15,409 bases of DNA, taken from NCBI GenBank assembly GCA_016208345.1, contig JACQYG010000041.1:1-15409 (forward strand), given 5' to 3'. The notes beneath the pieces are model-generated. The model was not told the DNA's origin. It searched no databases and saw only the letters and a program-made list of their open reading frames with translations. This DNA is from Chloroflexota bacterium (GTDB lineage Bacteria > Chloroflexota > DTOL01 > JACQYG01). How positions within the stretch are numbered: position 1 is the stretch's first letter; every line of letters starts with the position of its first letter. The translations under genes and the position numbers were made by a program. Of the stretch, positions 7,236 through 13,750 are shown piece by piece.

Positions 7236-8081
7236 CTAATCCTGGCCCTCGTAGACCACCACGCCCATCGCCCCCGGGCCCAAATGGGTCCCCAACACCG
7301 GCCCATATTTTCCCATGAAAATGCGGTCCATAGGATAAAAGGCATCCACACGCCGGGCCAGGCTGTGGGCCTCGTTAGGCGTAGTGCTGTACAGTATGGC
7401 GATCTTCTCGATACGAGGGAAATCCGCTACGAATTCGTATAGCCTCTCCGTGGCTTTGGCTCGAGTGCGCACCTTCTCGTACAAGGTGATCTCGCCCAGA
7501 TCCAAACGAAAGAGCGGCTTCACGTTCAACATGGTGCCCAGGATGGCCTGGGCCTTGCCGATCCGGCCGCCGCGCTGGAGGTATTCCAGGCTATCCACAA
7601 AGAAGAGGACATGCGTTTGAAGCACCATCCCCCGAGCCAACCTGGCCACCTCCTCCAGTGGTTGGCCTTCTTGGGCGGCCCGGGCTGCCTCGGTGACGAT
7701 GAATCCCAGGCCCAGAGAGGCCAGAGTGGAATCAATGACGACTATCTCACAACGATCTCGGAGAGCATCCCTGGCTCCCCGTGCGGCAGCGTAGGTGCCG
7801 CTGAGCTTGCTGGACAGGTGGATCGAGAGGATGGAATCCGTTAGCTGCGCCAACCGGGTGTATGCCTCTTGAAAGTCCCCCAGGCTTGGTGGCGACGTAT
7901 GCGGTTGAGCGCCGCTCTGGCTGAGCCTGGCGAAGAACTGGTCCTCGTCGATGTCCTGCCGCTCGCGGTAGGTCTCATTCCCAAAATGAACGTTCAGAGG
8001 AACTACCGTGATATCCAGCTTTTTCGTTATGGAAAACGGCAGGTCAGCCGTGCTATCGGTGACGATCTTAACTTGAGCCAT
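7236..8081 (-). CDS. DegV family fatty-acid-binding protein (FakB-like)
   Basis: DegV/FakB proteins bind a fatty acid and present its carboxylate to the kinase FakA, yielding acyl-phosphate for phospholipid synthesis. The 281-residue protein is full length. It has KIVTDSTADLP at 5-15, the TSPPS motif at 62-66 (family TS.PS), HLSSKLSGTY at 88-97, YLQRGGRIG at 167-175 and HLGPGAMGV at 266-274, whose His266 matches the conserved head-group histidine of FakB proteins. The ATG is 16 bases after the fakA stop; the upstream AGGA overlaps that stop and is distant, so coupling is likely. Direct adjacency to a FakA gene strongly supports the FakB role. The preferred fatty acid cannot be read from the sequence. 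Confidence 0.92.
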   Translation of the reverse strand: MAQVKIVTDSTADLPFSITKKLDITVVPLNVHFGNETYRERQDIDEDQFFARLSQSGAQPHTSPPSLGDFQEAYTRLAQLTDSILSIHLSSKLSGTYAAARGARDALRDRCEIVVIDSTLASLGLGFIVTEAARAAQEGQPLEEVARLARGMVLQTHVLFFVDSLEYLQRGGRIGKAQAILGTMLNVKPLFRLDLGEITLYEKVRTRAKATERLYEFVADFPRIEKIAILYSTTPNEAHSLARRVDAFYPMDRIFMGKYGPVLGTHLGPGAMGVVVYEGQD

Positions 8082-8097
8082 GGTGCAGGTTCACGTC

Positions 8098-9723
8098 CTA
8101 TTCCGCCGAGATGATGTAGTCGTAGTGAGGCTGTCCACCCTGAACCAACTCAACGGCCTGTCCGGGGTAGCTCTCCCTGATCAGATCGGCCATCTGTCGC
8201 GCCTGTAGGGGTTCCACGCCGTTCCCATAGTAAATGGTGATGAGCTCTTTCTCCTGAGTCTCGATCTTCTTCAAGGCCTCTTGTATCACCTGCAGGACGT
8301 CTTGGCCGGTAGCTGCCAGCTCCCCGTTCACCAGGCCGATGTAGGAGCCGTTTTGAATGTTCAACCCATTTACCAGGGCGGCCCTTACCGCAGTGGTGAT
8401 CTCGGCCGTCTGGACCGCGTTGGCTGCCCGTGTCATGGCCTGGCAATTGACGCCCAGGTCGGCGTCGGCGTTAAGGGCTAACAGGGCGGCGATGCCTTGA
8501 GGCACGGTCTTGGTGGGCACCACCACCGCCTGTTTTTTTGACAGCCCCACCGCCTGCTGCGCGGCCAGCACGATATTAGCATTGTTGGGTAGCACAATGA
8601 CCTTGCTGCCATTCACTCTCTCGATGGCTTGAAGTATCTCCTGGGTGCTGGGGTTCATGGTCTGGCCACCGGGCACCACTGCGGTCGCCCCCAGGCTCTC
8701 GAAAACCTTCATCAGTCCCTCGCCGGAGGCCACCACCACCGTGCTGGTATCGCTCGGCCTCCCACCTGCCCATAGGCTCTCCGCAGCCGAAGCCTGAGCC
8801 GCCAGGAACTGCCGATACTGCTCTTGCATGTCTTCTACTGTGATCTTGCTGAGGGCGCCCTGCCGCGCGCCATAGCTCAGAATCTCGCCGGGATCGGACA
8901 CGTGAACGTGAACCTTGACGTTATGCCTGTCTCCTACCACCAGGGCCGACTCACCCATCTCGGCGATCCTGGCCCGCATAGCTTCCACGTCCAGATCGCT
9001 TCCCTGGATGACGTATTGGACGTCGTAGCCATATCCCTGCTCAGGAGGTGTCAGGGCGGCGACGGCTGCTGCTTCCCTGGCCGCCTCCAGGGTCTCCCCG
9101 TGGAGATAGCGCACCACCCCTTCCATGATCCGGTACAAGCCCTGGCCGCCGGCGTCCACCACACCGGCCTGGCGTAGAACAGGAAGGAGCGAGGGGGTCC
9201 GCTCCACCGACTCCCGAGCTGCCGGGAGCACCCTTTCCAGGACGGCCAGCAGGTCATCGGTCTCCCTGGTGGCAACGGTGGCCGCCTCCGCCGACTCGCG
9301 GATCACCGTGAGCATCGTGCCCTCTACCGGTTTGATCACACCCTTGTACGCGGTGGCTGAGGCCTCCTGCAGGGCCCGGGCCAGGTCCGCGGCAGTGAAG
9401 GTGGCCTGCTTGTCCAGGCTGCGGGCGAAACCGCGTAGGATCTGGGAGAGGATCACGCCGGAGTTACCCCGGGCTCCCATCAAAGCGCCGTGGGACGCCG
9501 CGTGGGCTACTCCCGCCGCCGATAAATCCGGACATTGAGCGACTTCTGCGGTCGCCGCCTGCATGGTCAGGCACATGTTGGTTCCCGTGTCGCCATCGGG
9601 CACCGGGTAGACATTCAGCAGGTTTATTTCCGTTGTGTGCTGTTCCAGCCAGGCCGTGCTGGCCACCAACAATTCCGCCAGGAGGCGCCCATCACACTCC
9701 AGGCAATGTCTCTCACTCGCCAA
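8098..9723 (-). CDS. fakA: Fatty acid kinase catalytic subunit FakA (DAK2/YloV)
   Basis: FakA phosphorylates FakB-bound fatty acids from ATP, letting the cell use external or recycled fatty acids. The 541-residue protein has a DhaL-type ATP-binding domain (about 1-195: metal-binding DGDTGTN at 43-49, GNSG at 86-89, EGTML at 134-138, DAGGQGLY at 190-197), a middle domain (about 230-310 with VHVHVSDPG, histidines 272 and 274) and a C-terminal DegV-fold domain. In the middle domain the position I align with the zinc cysteine of Staphylococcus FakA is aspartate (Asp234, GYDVQY). The TTG at 9723 is preferred because GGAGG (9729-9733) lies five bases upstream. An ATG at 9735 and a GTG at 9753 are in frame but lack good sites. 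It sits between yloU and its partner degV. Confidence 0.93.
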   Translation of the reverse strand: MASERHCLECDGRLLAELLVASTAWLEQHTTEINLLNVYPVPDGDTGTNMCLTMQAATAEVAQCPDLSAAGVAHAASHGALMGARGNSGVILSQILRGFARSLDKQATFTAADLARALQEASATAYKGVIKPVEGTMLTVIRESAEAATVATRETDDLLAVLERVLPAARESVERTPSLLPVLRQAGVVDAGGQGLYRIMEGVVRYLHGETLEAAREAAAVAALTPPEQGYGYDVQYVIQGSDLDVEAMRARIAEMGESALVVGDRHNVKVHVHVSDPGEILSYGARQGALSKITVEDMQEQYRQFLAAQASAAESLWAGGRPSDTSTVVVASGEGLMKVFESLGATAVVPGGQTMNPSTQEILQAIERVNGSKVIVLPNNANIVLAAQQAVGLSKKQAVVVPTKTVPQGIAALLALNADADLGVNCQAMTRAANAVQTAEITTAVRAALVNGLNIQNGSYIGLVNGELAATGQDVLQVIQEALKKIETQEKELITIYYGNGVEPLQARQMADLIRESYPGQAVELVQGGQPHYDYIISAE

Positions 9724-9769
9724 ATTATCCTCCATAGGGAGAGGCAGGGCCACCGAAAGCTGCCAGGCC

Positions 9770-10126
9770 TTAGTCCACGTCGCTCACCCTTAGACCCTGG
9801 ACGTTGACGTTCACCTGGACCACCGGTGCGCCCAGCGATCTCTCCAGGGCGAACTTGACGTTGCGCATGATGTTGTGGGCCACCTCGGATATGCGGGTGC
9901 CATACTCGATGACCACGTACAGATCGATGACTATCTGGTCGCCGGCCAGCCTGACCTCCACGCCGCGGTGGTAACTCTCCTGCTGCAGGATCTCCGCCAG
10001 CCCGGCAGTCAGGGTCTTCGCCGACATTCCCACTACGCCGTAGCACTCCATCGCCGTCCGGCTGGCCAAGGTGGCAATGGCGGCAGGAGAGACCTCGACC
10101 CTGCCCTTGGAGCTCTCTTCTTCCAT
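9770..10126 (-). CDS. yloU: Asp23/Gls24 family envelope protein (YloU-like)
   Basis: A 118-residue protein of the Asp23/Gls24 family (DUF322): GRVEVSPAAIATLASRTAMECYGVVGM at the N-terminus, given here only to residue 20 as the match is VEVSPAAIATLASRTAMECY, then VEVRLAGDQIVIDLYVVIEY and a C-terminal strand VVQVNVNVQGL. Family members act in envelope homeostasis, and some associate with the membrane; this one has no membrane segment. The biochemical role is not settled. yloU immediately before fakA/yloV and divergent from rpmB is the Bacillus arrangement. The ATG at 10126 has GAGGT nine bases upstream. I found no convincing promoter before it; the upstream region carries a repeat element. Confidence 0.92.
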   Translation of the reverse strand: MEEESSKGRVEVSPAAIATLASRTAMECYGVVGMSAKTLTAGLAEILQQESYHRGVEVRLAGDQIVIDLYVVIEYGTRISEVAHNIMRNVKFALERSLGAPVVQVNVNVQGLRVSDVD

Positions 10127-10205
10127 CTACACTTTACCTCATAGCCCGAATGAGAGTCTCAAAAAAGTTAGCTTCATATCCCTGACTCTACTGAAAAAAC
10201 CATTA

Positions 10206-10339
10206 CACCACAGAGATCACGGAGAACGCAGAGAGAAAAATTGAAAGAACGTTCAAAATCATCACTTCACGCGAGCAAAATGCACGAATTTCTCAAACAA
10301 GTCTCAAAAAACTCCGCGCTCTCTGCGTGCTCAGCGGTG
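10206..10339. repeat. Degenerate inverted-repeat element (MITE-like)
   Basis: The left arm begins CACCACAGAGATCACGGAGA (10206-10235) and the right arm, read on the other strand, begins CACCGCTGAGCACGCAGAGA (10339-10312). The arms share the CACC..GAG..CACG.AGA..GC.GAG pattern with a two-base indel. This imitates the widespread CACAGAG/CTCTGTG-type dispersed repeats, whose translations read TAE.AE.AEFF. About 75 A/T-rich bases lie between the arms with no ORF of their own, so it would be non-autonomous. No target-site duplication is obvious. Confidence 0.5.
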
Positions 10340-10370
10340 AAATAGCCTTTTTTCAGGGGAGTCATCCCTC

Positions 10371-10399
10371 TTGCCAAAGGCACGGGTTTATGATAATAT
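10371..10399 (+). promoter_or_regulatory. Candidate promoter for rpmB
   Basis: TTGCCA (10371-10376) and TAATAT (10394-10399) are separated by 17 bases, about 60 bases before the rpmB ATG. An overlapping GATAAT (10392-10397) is a better -10 match but leaves only 15 bases of spacing. It is the best candidate in this stretch, but the match is imperfect. Confidence 0.45.
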
Positions 10400-10456
10400 G
10401 ACGCGACGCAAATCAGTCTACAGGGTATGATCTGGTGAAAGGGGCAGGGAAACGAA

Positions 10457-10663
10457 ATGGCCGGTAAATGCGATATCTGCGGGAAGTCTCCGCAGTTCGG
10501 ACACAACGTAAGTCATTCGAAAAGGCGCACCAACCGTCTCTGGATGCCGAATGTCCAAAAGGCTACTATTTATGTCAACGGCGTTCCGGTGCAACTCAAC
10601 GTCTGCACCCGCTGTTTGCGCTCTCAGCAGAAGCCCTCATCCGCCGCCTCACCCGCGAGATGA
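10457..10663 (+). CDS. rpmB: Large-subunit ribosomal protein bL28
   Basis: A 68-residue basic protein with the bL28 pattern: MAGKCDICGKSPQFGHNVSH, then SKRRTNRLWMPNVQK, then VCTRCLRS. It is the zinc-binding form, with cysteine pairs at 5/8 and 50/53, and its tail after residue 55 is Ser/Pro/Ala-rich. The ATG has a modest AGGGA about seven bases upstream. rpmB is divergent from yloU-fakA, as in Bacillus, and its stop overlaps the start of a possible small ORF (ATGA). Confidence 0.97.
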   Translation: MAGKCDICGKSPQFGHNVSHSKRRTNRLWMPNVQKATIYVNGVPVQLNVCTRCLRSQQKPSSAASPAR

Positions 10664-10875
10664 CGGACTCACAACGTCCGCCAGGCCAGAGAACTCCTCC
10701 TAGCGACCGCCTCTCCAGCAAAGAAGCCCGTCTGTGTTTGTCCATGTCCTTACGCGAGCGTGAGTTCTACGAGCCAAGCGGCAACGATTATATCTTATTG
10801 CCCAGGCGATGTCCAGTTTACTTGCCGACCCTGGGCGACGGCCCGCCGTCCAGGAAAGGCAGTCGCTCGCCTTAA
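10660..10875 (+). CDS. Possible small protein translationally coupled to rpmB
   Basis: An open frame of 71 codons whose ATG overlaps the rpmB stop in the four-base ATGA arrangement typical of translational coupling. It ends with TAA three bases before the converging rlmN stop, so it fills the whole gap. The protein begins MTDSQRPPGQRTPPSDRLSS, is basic and proline/arginine-rich, with two cysteines and a less biased middle part (EREFYEPSGNDYILLPRR). I recognise no family. There is no Shine-Dalgarno sequence, and in GC-rich DNA such a frame can be accidental. Without it, these 215 bases would be empty apart from weak hairpins. Confidence 0.35.
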   Translation: MTDSQRPPGQRTPPSDRLSSKEARLCLSMSLREREFYEPSGNDYILLPRRCPVYLPTLGDGPPSRKGSRSP

Positions 10876-10878
10876 AGC

Positions 10879-11955
10879 CTACTCCGGCACGTATCGGGCC
10901 CGGAGCTGGCCACAGGCGGCCTGGATCTCGACTCCCCGTTCTACGCGCAAGGTGGTCGCCACACCGTGGCGGCGGACCTCCTCCTGAAATGCCAGAATAT
11001 CCCGCCAGCCGGGACGGCGATAGGGACTTCCCGGGACAGGGTTCACCGGTATCAGGTTAACGTGGCAGAGCGTCCCCCGCAGCAACTCCCCCAGCCTCTG
11101 GGCGTGGCCCAGAGAGGCGTTCAGGCCAGCGATCAGGATGTACTCGAAGCTGACCCGGCGGCCAGTGACCGCACCATATTCGGCGCAGGCCGGCAGCAAC
11201 TGCTCCAGGGGATACCGCCGGTTGACCGGCATAAGGGAAGCCCTGGCGATATTGTCCGGAGCATGTAGCGATACCGCCAGGCCCACCTGAAGCCTTTCCC
11301 GAGCCAGTTTGGCAATGGCGGGGACCAGGCCAACGGTGGAGATGGTCATATGGCGTGCTCCCAGGCCGAAGCCCTCGGCATCGTTGAGGCGTTCCACCGC
11401 CTCCCAGGTATTATCGTAGTTGGCCAGAGGCTCCCCCATCCCAGCGAAGATGACATTGGTGATAGCTCGCCCCTTAAGTGCCATCTCCCGGGCGAAGTGG
11501 AGCACCTGCTCCACGATCTCGCCCGCGGATAAATGGCGAATGAACCCGATTTGCCCGGTGGCACAAAAGGCACAGCCCATGGCACAGCCAACCTGGGTGG
11601 ACACGCAGACCGTAGCCCGCCCCTTACGCTCTCCTCTCCCGGCGTAGAGCATGAGCACCGACTCAATGGTCTCCCCGTCTCTCAACGAGAAAAGCACCTT
11701 TTTGGTCAGGCCATCGGCGGAGATCAGTTCTTGCTTGGGGAGGAGTGTGCGGACCTGAAACCGCTCGCCCAGGCGCTTTCGCAGAGGCTCCGGCAGGGCG
11801 GTCAGGCCCTCGAAATCGGTGGCCAAGGAGCGATAGACCGCGGCGTAGATCTGCCTGGCGCGGTAAGGCGCTTCGCCCATGGCAACGAGCCGTTCGGCTA
11901 TCTCATCGTGGCCCAAGTCCGTCAGGCGAACCTTTTCCGGCAATCCCACCGTCAT
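10879..11955 (-). CDS. rlmN: Dual-specificity RNA methyltransferase RlmN
   Basis: RlmN is a radical-SAM enzyme that makes 2-methyladenosine at A2503 of 23S rRNA and at position 37 of some tRNAs. From the ATG at 11955 the protein has 358 residues, the normal length. The [4Fe-4S] motif CAMGCAFC places cysteines at 124, 128 and 131. The methyl-carrier cysteine near the C-terminus is in ACGQL (Cys348), and GMGEPLANYDN and SLHAPDN are also family motifs. A TTG two codons earlier, and GTG or TTG codons just after, are alternative starts; none has a Shine-Dalgarno sequence. A terminator-like palindrome ends about ten bases upstream, so its promoter is unclear. It converges on rpmB. Confidence 0.96.
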   Translation of the reverse strand: MTVGLPEKVRLTDLGHDEIAERLVAMGEAPYRARQIYAAVYRSLATDFEGLTALPEPLRKRLGERFQVRTLLPKQELISADGLTKKVLFSLRDGETIESVLMLYAGRGERKGRATVCVSTQVGCAMGCAFCATGQIGFIRHLSAGEIVEQVLHFAREMALKGRAITNVIFAGMGEPLANYDNTWEAVERLNDAEGFGLGARHMTISTVGLVPAIAKLARERLQVGLAVSLHAPDNIARASLMPVNRRYPLEQLLPACAEYGAVTGRRVSFEYILIAGLNASLGHAQRLGELLRGTLCHVNLIPVNPVPGSPYRRPGWRDILAFQEEVRRHGVATTLRVERGVEIQAACGQLRARYVPE

Positions 11956-11963
11956 ACGCAACT

Positions 11964-12017
11964 AAAAAGCCAGACCCTGATGTCCCGGAGTTCAACTCCG
12001 GGACATCAGGGTCTGGC
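11964..12017 (-). terminator. Perfect 49-base palindrome with T-run (terminator-like)
   Basis: Two perfect 24-base arms (11969-11992 and 11994-12017) surround one central base. On the minus strand the stem is followed at once by TTTTT (11968-11964). That is the form of an intrinsic terminator for the peptidase gene, whose stop is 23 bases upstream. The stem is much longer than most intrinsic terminators, so it may also be a dispersed palindromic repeat. Confidence 0.75.
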
Positions 12018-12040
12018 TTCCTTTTACTACCAGCAAGCGA

Positions 12041-12736
12041 TCAGTCGTTGCGCCGCCCCATGCCCAAGGCCAGGAAAACGTAATACAAGAGATTCCCCAG
12101 GGCCTGGGCCATGGCCGCCACGTAGGTCAAAGCCGCCGCGTCCAGCACCGCCCTGGCGCCCGCCAGTTCCGTGGTGCTGACCAGGCCGTTATTCCGCAAC
12201 AAAGCCAGCGCCCGGCTGGAGGCGTTCAACTCTACCGGCAGCGTGACCACCGTGAAAACGAAGCCCAACGAGAAGAGCCCCACGCCCGCCCAGACCAGGC
12301 CGGTGAACTGCAGGAAAATCCCGGCCAGGAAGAAGATGTAGCCCAAGGTGGTGCCCAGGTTCACGATGGGCACCAGCCCCGTGCGCACCTGCATCGGCAA
12401 AAAGGCCCGCTGATCCTGAACCGCGTGCCCGACCTCGTGGGCCACGATGCCCAGGGAGGCCACCGAGGCGTTATAGGCCACGCCGGAAGAGAGGCGCAAC
12501 ACCTTTTGGGACGGATCGTAGTGATCCGAGAGCTCGCCGGGTGCGCCGTCGATCCCCACGTAGCCCAGCCCGCTGGCATCCAGAAGCCTCCTGGCGGCCT
12601 GAGCGCCGGTGATGCCAGTCATGTTTGGGGTCTTCAGGAATTTGCTGTAGGTGGATTGCACCTTGAACTGCGCGTAGAGCACCAGGAGCAAAGGCGGCAG
12701 CGCGAAGAAAAAGTATATCGGATCCAGGTAAAACAA
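12041..12736 (-). CDS. YugP-type membrane zinc metallopeptidase
   Basis: A 231-residue member of the neutral zinc metallopeptidase family Zn_peptidase_2 (YugP-like). The zinc site is AHEVGHA (HEVGH 100-104), with a likely third ligand in LPVELNAS (Glu169). Hydrophobic segments at about 6-22, 123-145, 148-167 and 205-226 suggest a multi-pass membrane protein with the HExxH facing the cytoplasm or lying near the membrane surface. Its substrate is unknown. The start is TTG, supported by an excellent AGGAGGTGA (12743-12751) nine bases away, measured from GGAGG. A promoter precedes it and a terminator-like hairpin follows, so it looks monocistronic, although read-through into rlmN is possible. Confidence 0.92.
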   Translation of the reverse strand: MFYLDPIYFFFALPPLLLVLYAQFKVQSTYSKFLKTPNMTGITGAQAARRLLDASGLGYVGIDGAPGELSDHYDPSQKVLRLSSGVAYNASVASLGIVAHEVGHAVQDQRAFLPMQVRTGLVPIVNLGTTLGYIFFLAGIFLQFTGLVWAGVGLFSLGFVFTVVTLPVELNASSRALALLRNNGLVSTTELAGARAVLDAAALTYVAAMAQALGNLLYYVFLALGMGRRND

Positions 12737-12782
12737 AGTCGCTCACCTCCTGAGTGGTCAAACAATTTGGTCTCGCACGGCA

Positions 12783-12811
12783 ATGATAGCACAAACCCCT
12801 GGGCGAGTCAA
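12783..12811 (-). promoter_or_regulatory. Sigma70-type promoter for the YugP-like peptidase
   Basis: Minus-strand TTGACT (12806-12811) and TATCAT (12783-12788) are spaced by exactly 17 bases, in the 80-base gap between the fmt stop and the peptidase TTG. The leader of about 40 bases contains the strong Shine-Dalgarno sequence. It separates this gene from the tadC-comF-fmt unit upstream. Confidence 0.75.
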
Positions 12812-12816
12812 CGCCA

Positions 12817-13746
12817 TCAGTGGCCCAGGATGGAGCCAACCAGGCCCCTCTGCCCGCGAGCGAACTCCGGCCCGGATAGGGCCTTTTTTCCCGCCAATTG
12901 CACCTGCTGCAGGATCACCGCACCCCTTCCGCAGACCACGCCGACCTGGCCGCCCAAGAGAAACACCATTCCGGGCTCGCCGCCCCCTCGCCACTCGGGA
13001 ACGGCCTGCACCGGGCTCACCTTCAGTGTTCTGCCCTGCCAGGTGGTACAGGTCCCGGGCCAGGGATGGTAGGCGCGGCAGCGGCGCTCGATGTCCACGG
13101 CGTCCCCTCGCCAGTCGATCCTCCCATTCTCTTTACGAATCAAGCTGGTGTAGGTGGCCAGGGAATGCTCTTGCGGCACCGGGACGATCTCCCCACGAGC
13201 CCAGGCCGGGATCGTCTCCAGGAGCACCGAGGCTCCCAACCGGGCCAGCTTCTCCCCCAGGGACTCCGACGTGTCGTCCGCGGCGATGGGCAGCCGGCGT
13301 TGTGCCAGGATGTCCCCGGTGTCCATCCCCTCGTCCATGCGGATTACAGTAACCCCGGTCTCCGTTTCACCGGCCAGGATCGCCGCAGGGATGGGGGTAG
13401 GACCACGGTACCTGGGGAGCAGGCTGGGGTGCACGTTGAGGCAGCCGAGAGGCGGGAGCTTGAGGACGTTGGCCCGGAGCATCTGCCCATAGGCGGCCAG
13501 GACGATGAGTTCCGGCTGAAACCCGCCCAGCGTCTCCAGGGCTGCCGGTGAGCCTATCCGTTCCGGCTGATACACCGGCAGCCGGTATTCCAGAGCCGCC
13601 AGCTTCACCGGGGAATGTCGAGGTCTCCGATCTCGCCCCGCTGCCTTGTCGCACTGTGTCACCACCAGCACCTGGTGGCCGGCCTCGACCAGGGCCTCCA
13701 GTACCACCACGGCAAACCGCGGCGTCCCCATGAAAACAATTCTCAT
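12817..13746 (-). CDS. fmt: Methionyl-tRNA formyltransferase
   Basis: Fmt formylates the initiator Met-tRNA using 10-formyltetrahydrofolate. The 309-residue protein begins MRIVFMGTPRFAV, the standard N-terminus. The catalytic region reads NVHPSLLPRYRGPTPIPAAI (104-123), giving Asn104 and His106, and MDTGDIL (141-147) supplies Asp142. The family more often has RWRGAAPI, so YRGPTPI is a mild variant. The C-terminal tRNA-binding domain is present (RAYHPWPGT, WQGRTLKV). The ATG is four bases after the comF stop with GGGAG seven bases upstream, so the two genes are in one operon. The partner def gene is not in the window. Confidence 0.97.
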   Translation of the reverse strand: MRIVFMGTPRFAVVVLEALVEAGHQVLVVTQCDKAAGRDRRPRHSPVKLAALEYRLPVYQPERIGSPAALETLGGFQPELIVLAAYGQMLRANVLKLPPLGCLNVHPSLLPRYRGPTPIPAAILAGETETGVTVIRMDEGMDTGDILAQRRLPIAADDTSESLGEKLARLGASVLLETIPAWARGEIVPVPQEHSLATYTSLIRKENGRIDWRGDAVDIERRCRAYHPWPGTCTTWQGRTLKVSPVQAVPEWRGGGEPGMVFLLGGQVGVVCGRGAVILQQVQLAGKKALSGPEFARGQRGLVGSILGH

Positions 13747-13750
13747 GGCC

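Larger units (their letters stand above)
10127..10456. other. Divergent intergenic region yloU/rpmB
   Basis: About 330 bases without a supported gene. It is clearly more A/T-rich than its surroundings. It holds the inverted-repeat element at 10206-10339 and a candidate rpmB promoter at 10371-10399. The exact 12-mer AGTCTCAAAAAA occurs twice in direct orientation (10155-10166 and 10300-10311). No promoter with acceptable spacing was found for the leftward yloU unit. Confidence 0.7.

Noticed and set aside
10127..10205. Promoter for the yloU-fakA unit in the last 80 bases before yloU
   Set aside because: TATGAA and TATGAG boxes exist but have no -35 partner at 16-18 bases; none is better than chance.
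10247..10254. GAACGTTC palindrome as a LexA (SOS) box
   Set aside because: Gram-positive-type LexA boxes need GAAC and GTTC separated by four bases; here they are adjacent, and no SOS gene is next to it.
10267..10506. Minus-strand ORF of 79 codons containing TAEHAESAEFFE
   Set aside because: It is the translation of the inverted-repeat arm plus leader and antisense rpmB sequence. This TAE.AE.AEFF string is a common artefact of such repeats.
10829..10860. Hairpin around GACGG/CCGTC as terminator between rpmB and rlmN
   Set aside because: The stem is short and imperfect, and no T-run follows on either strand.
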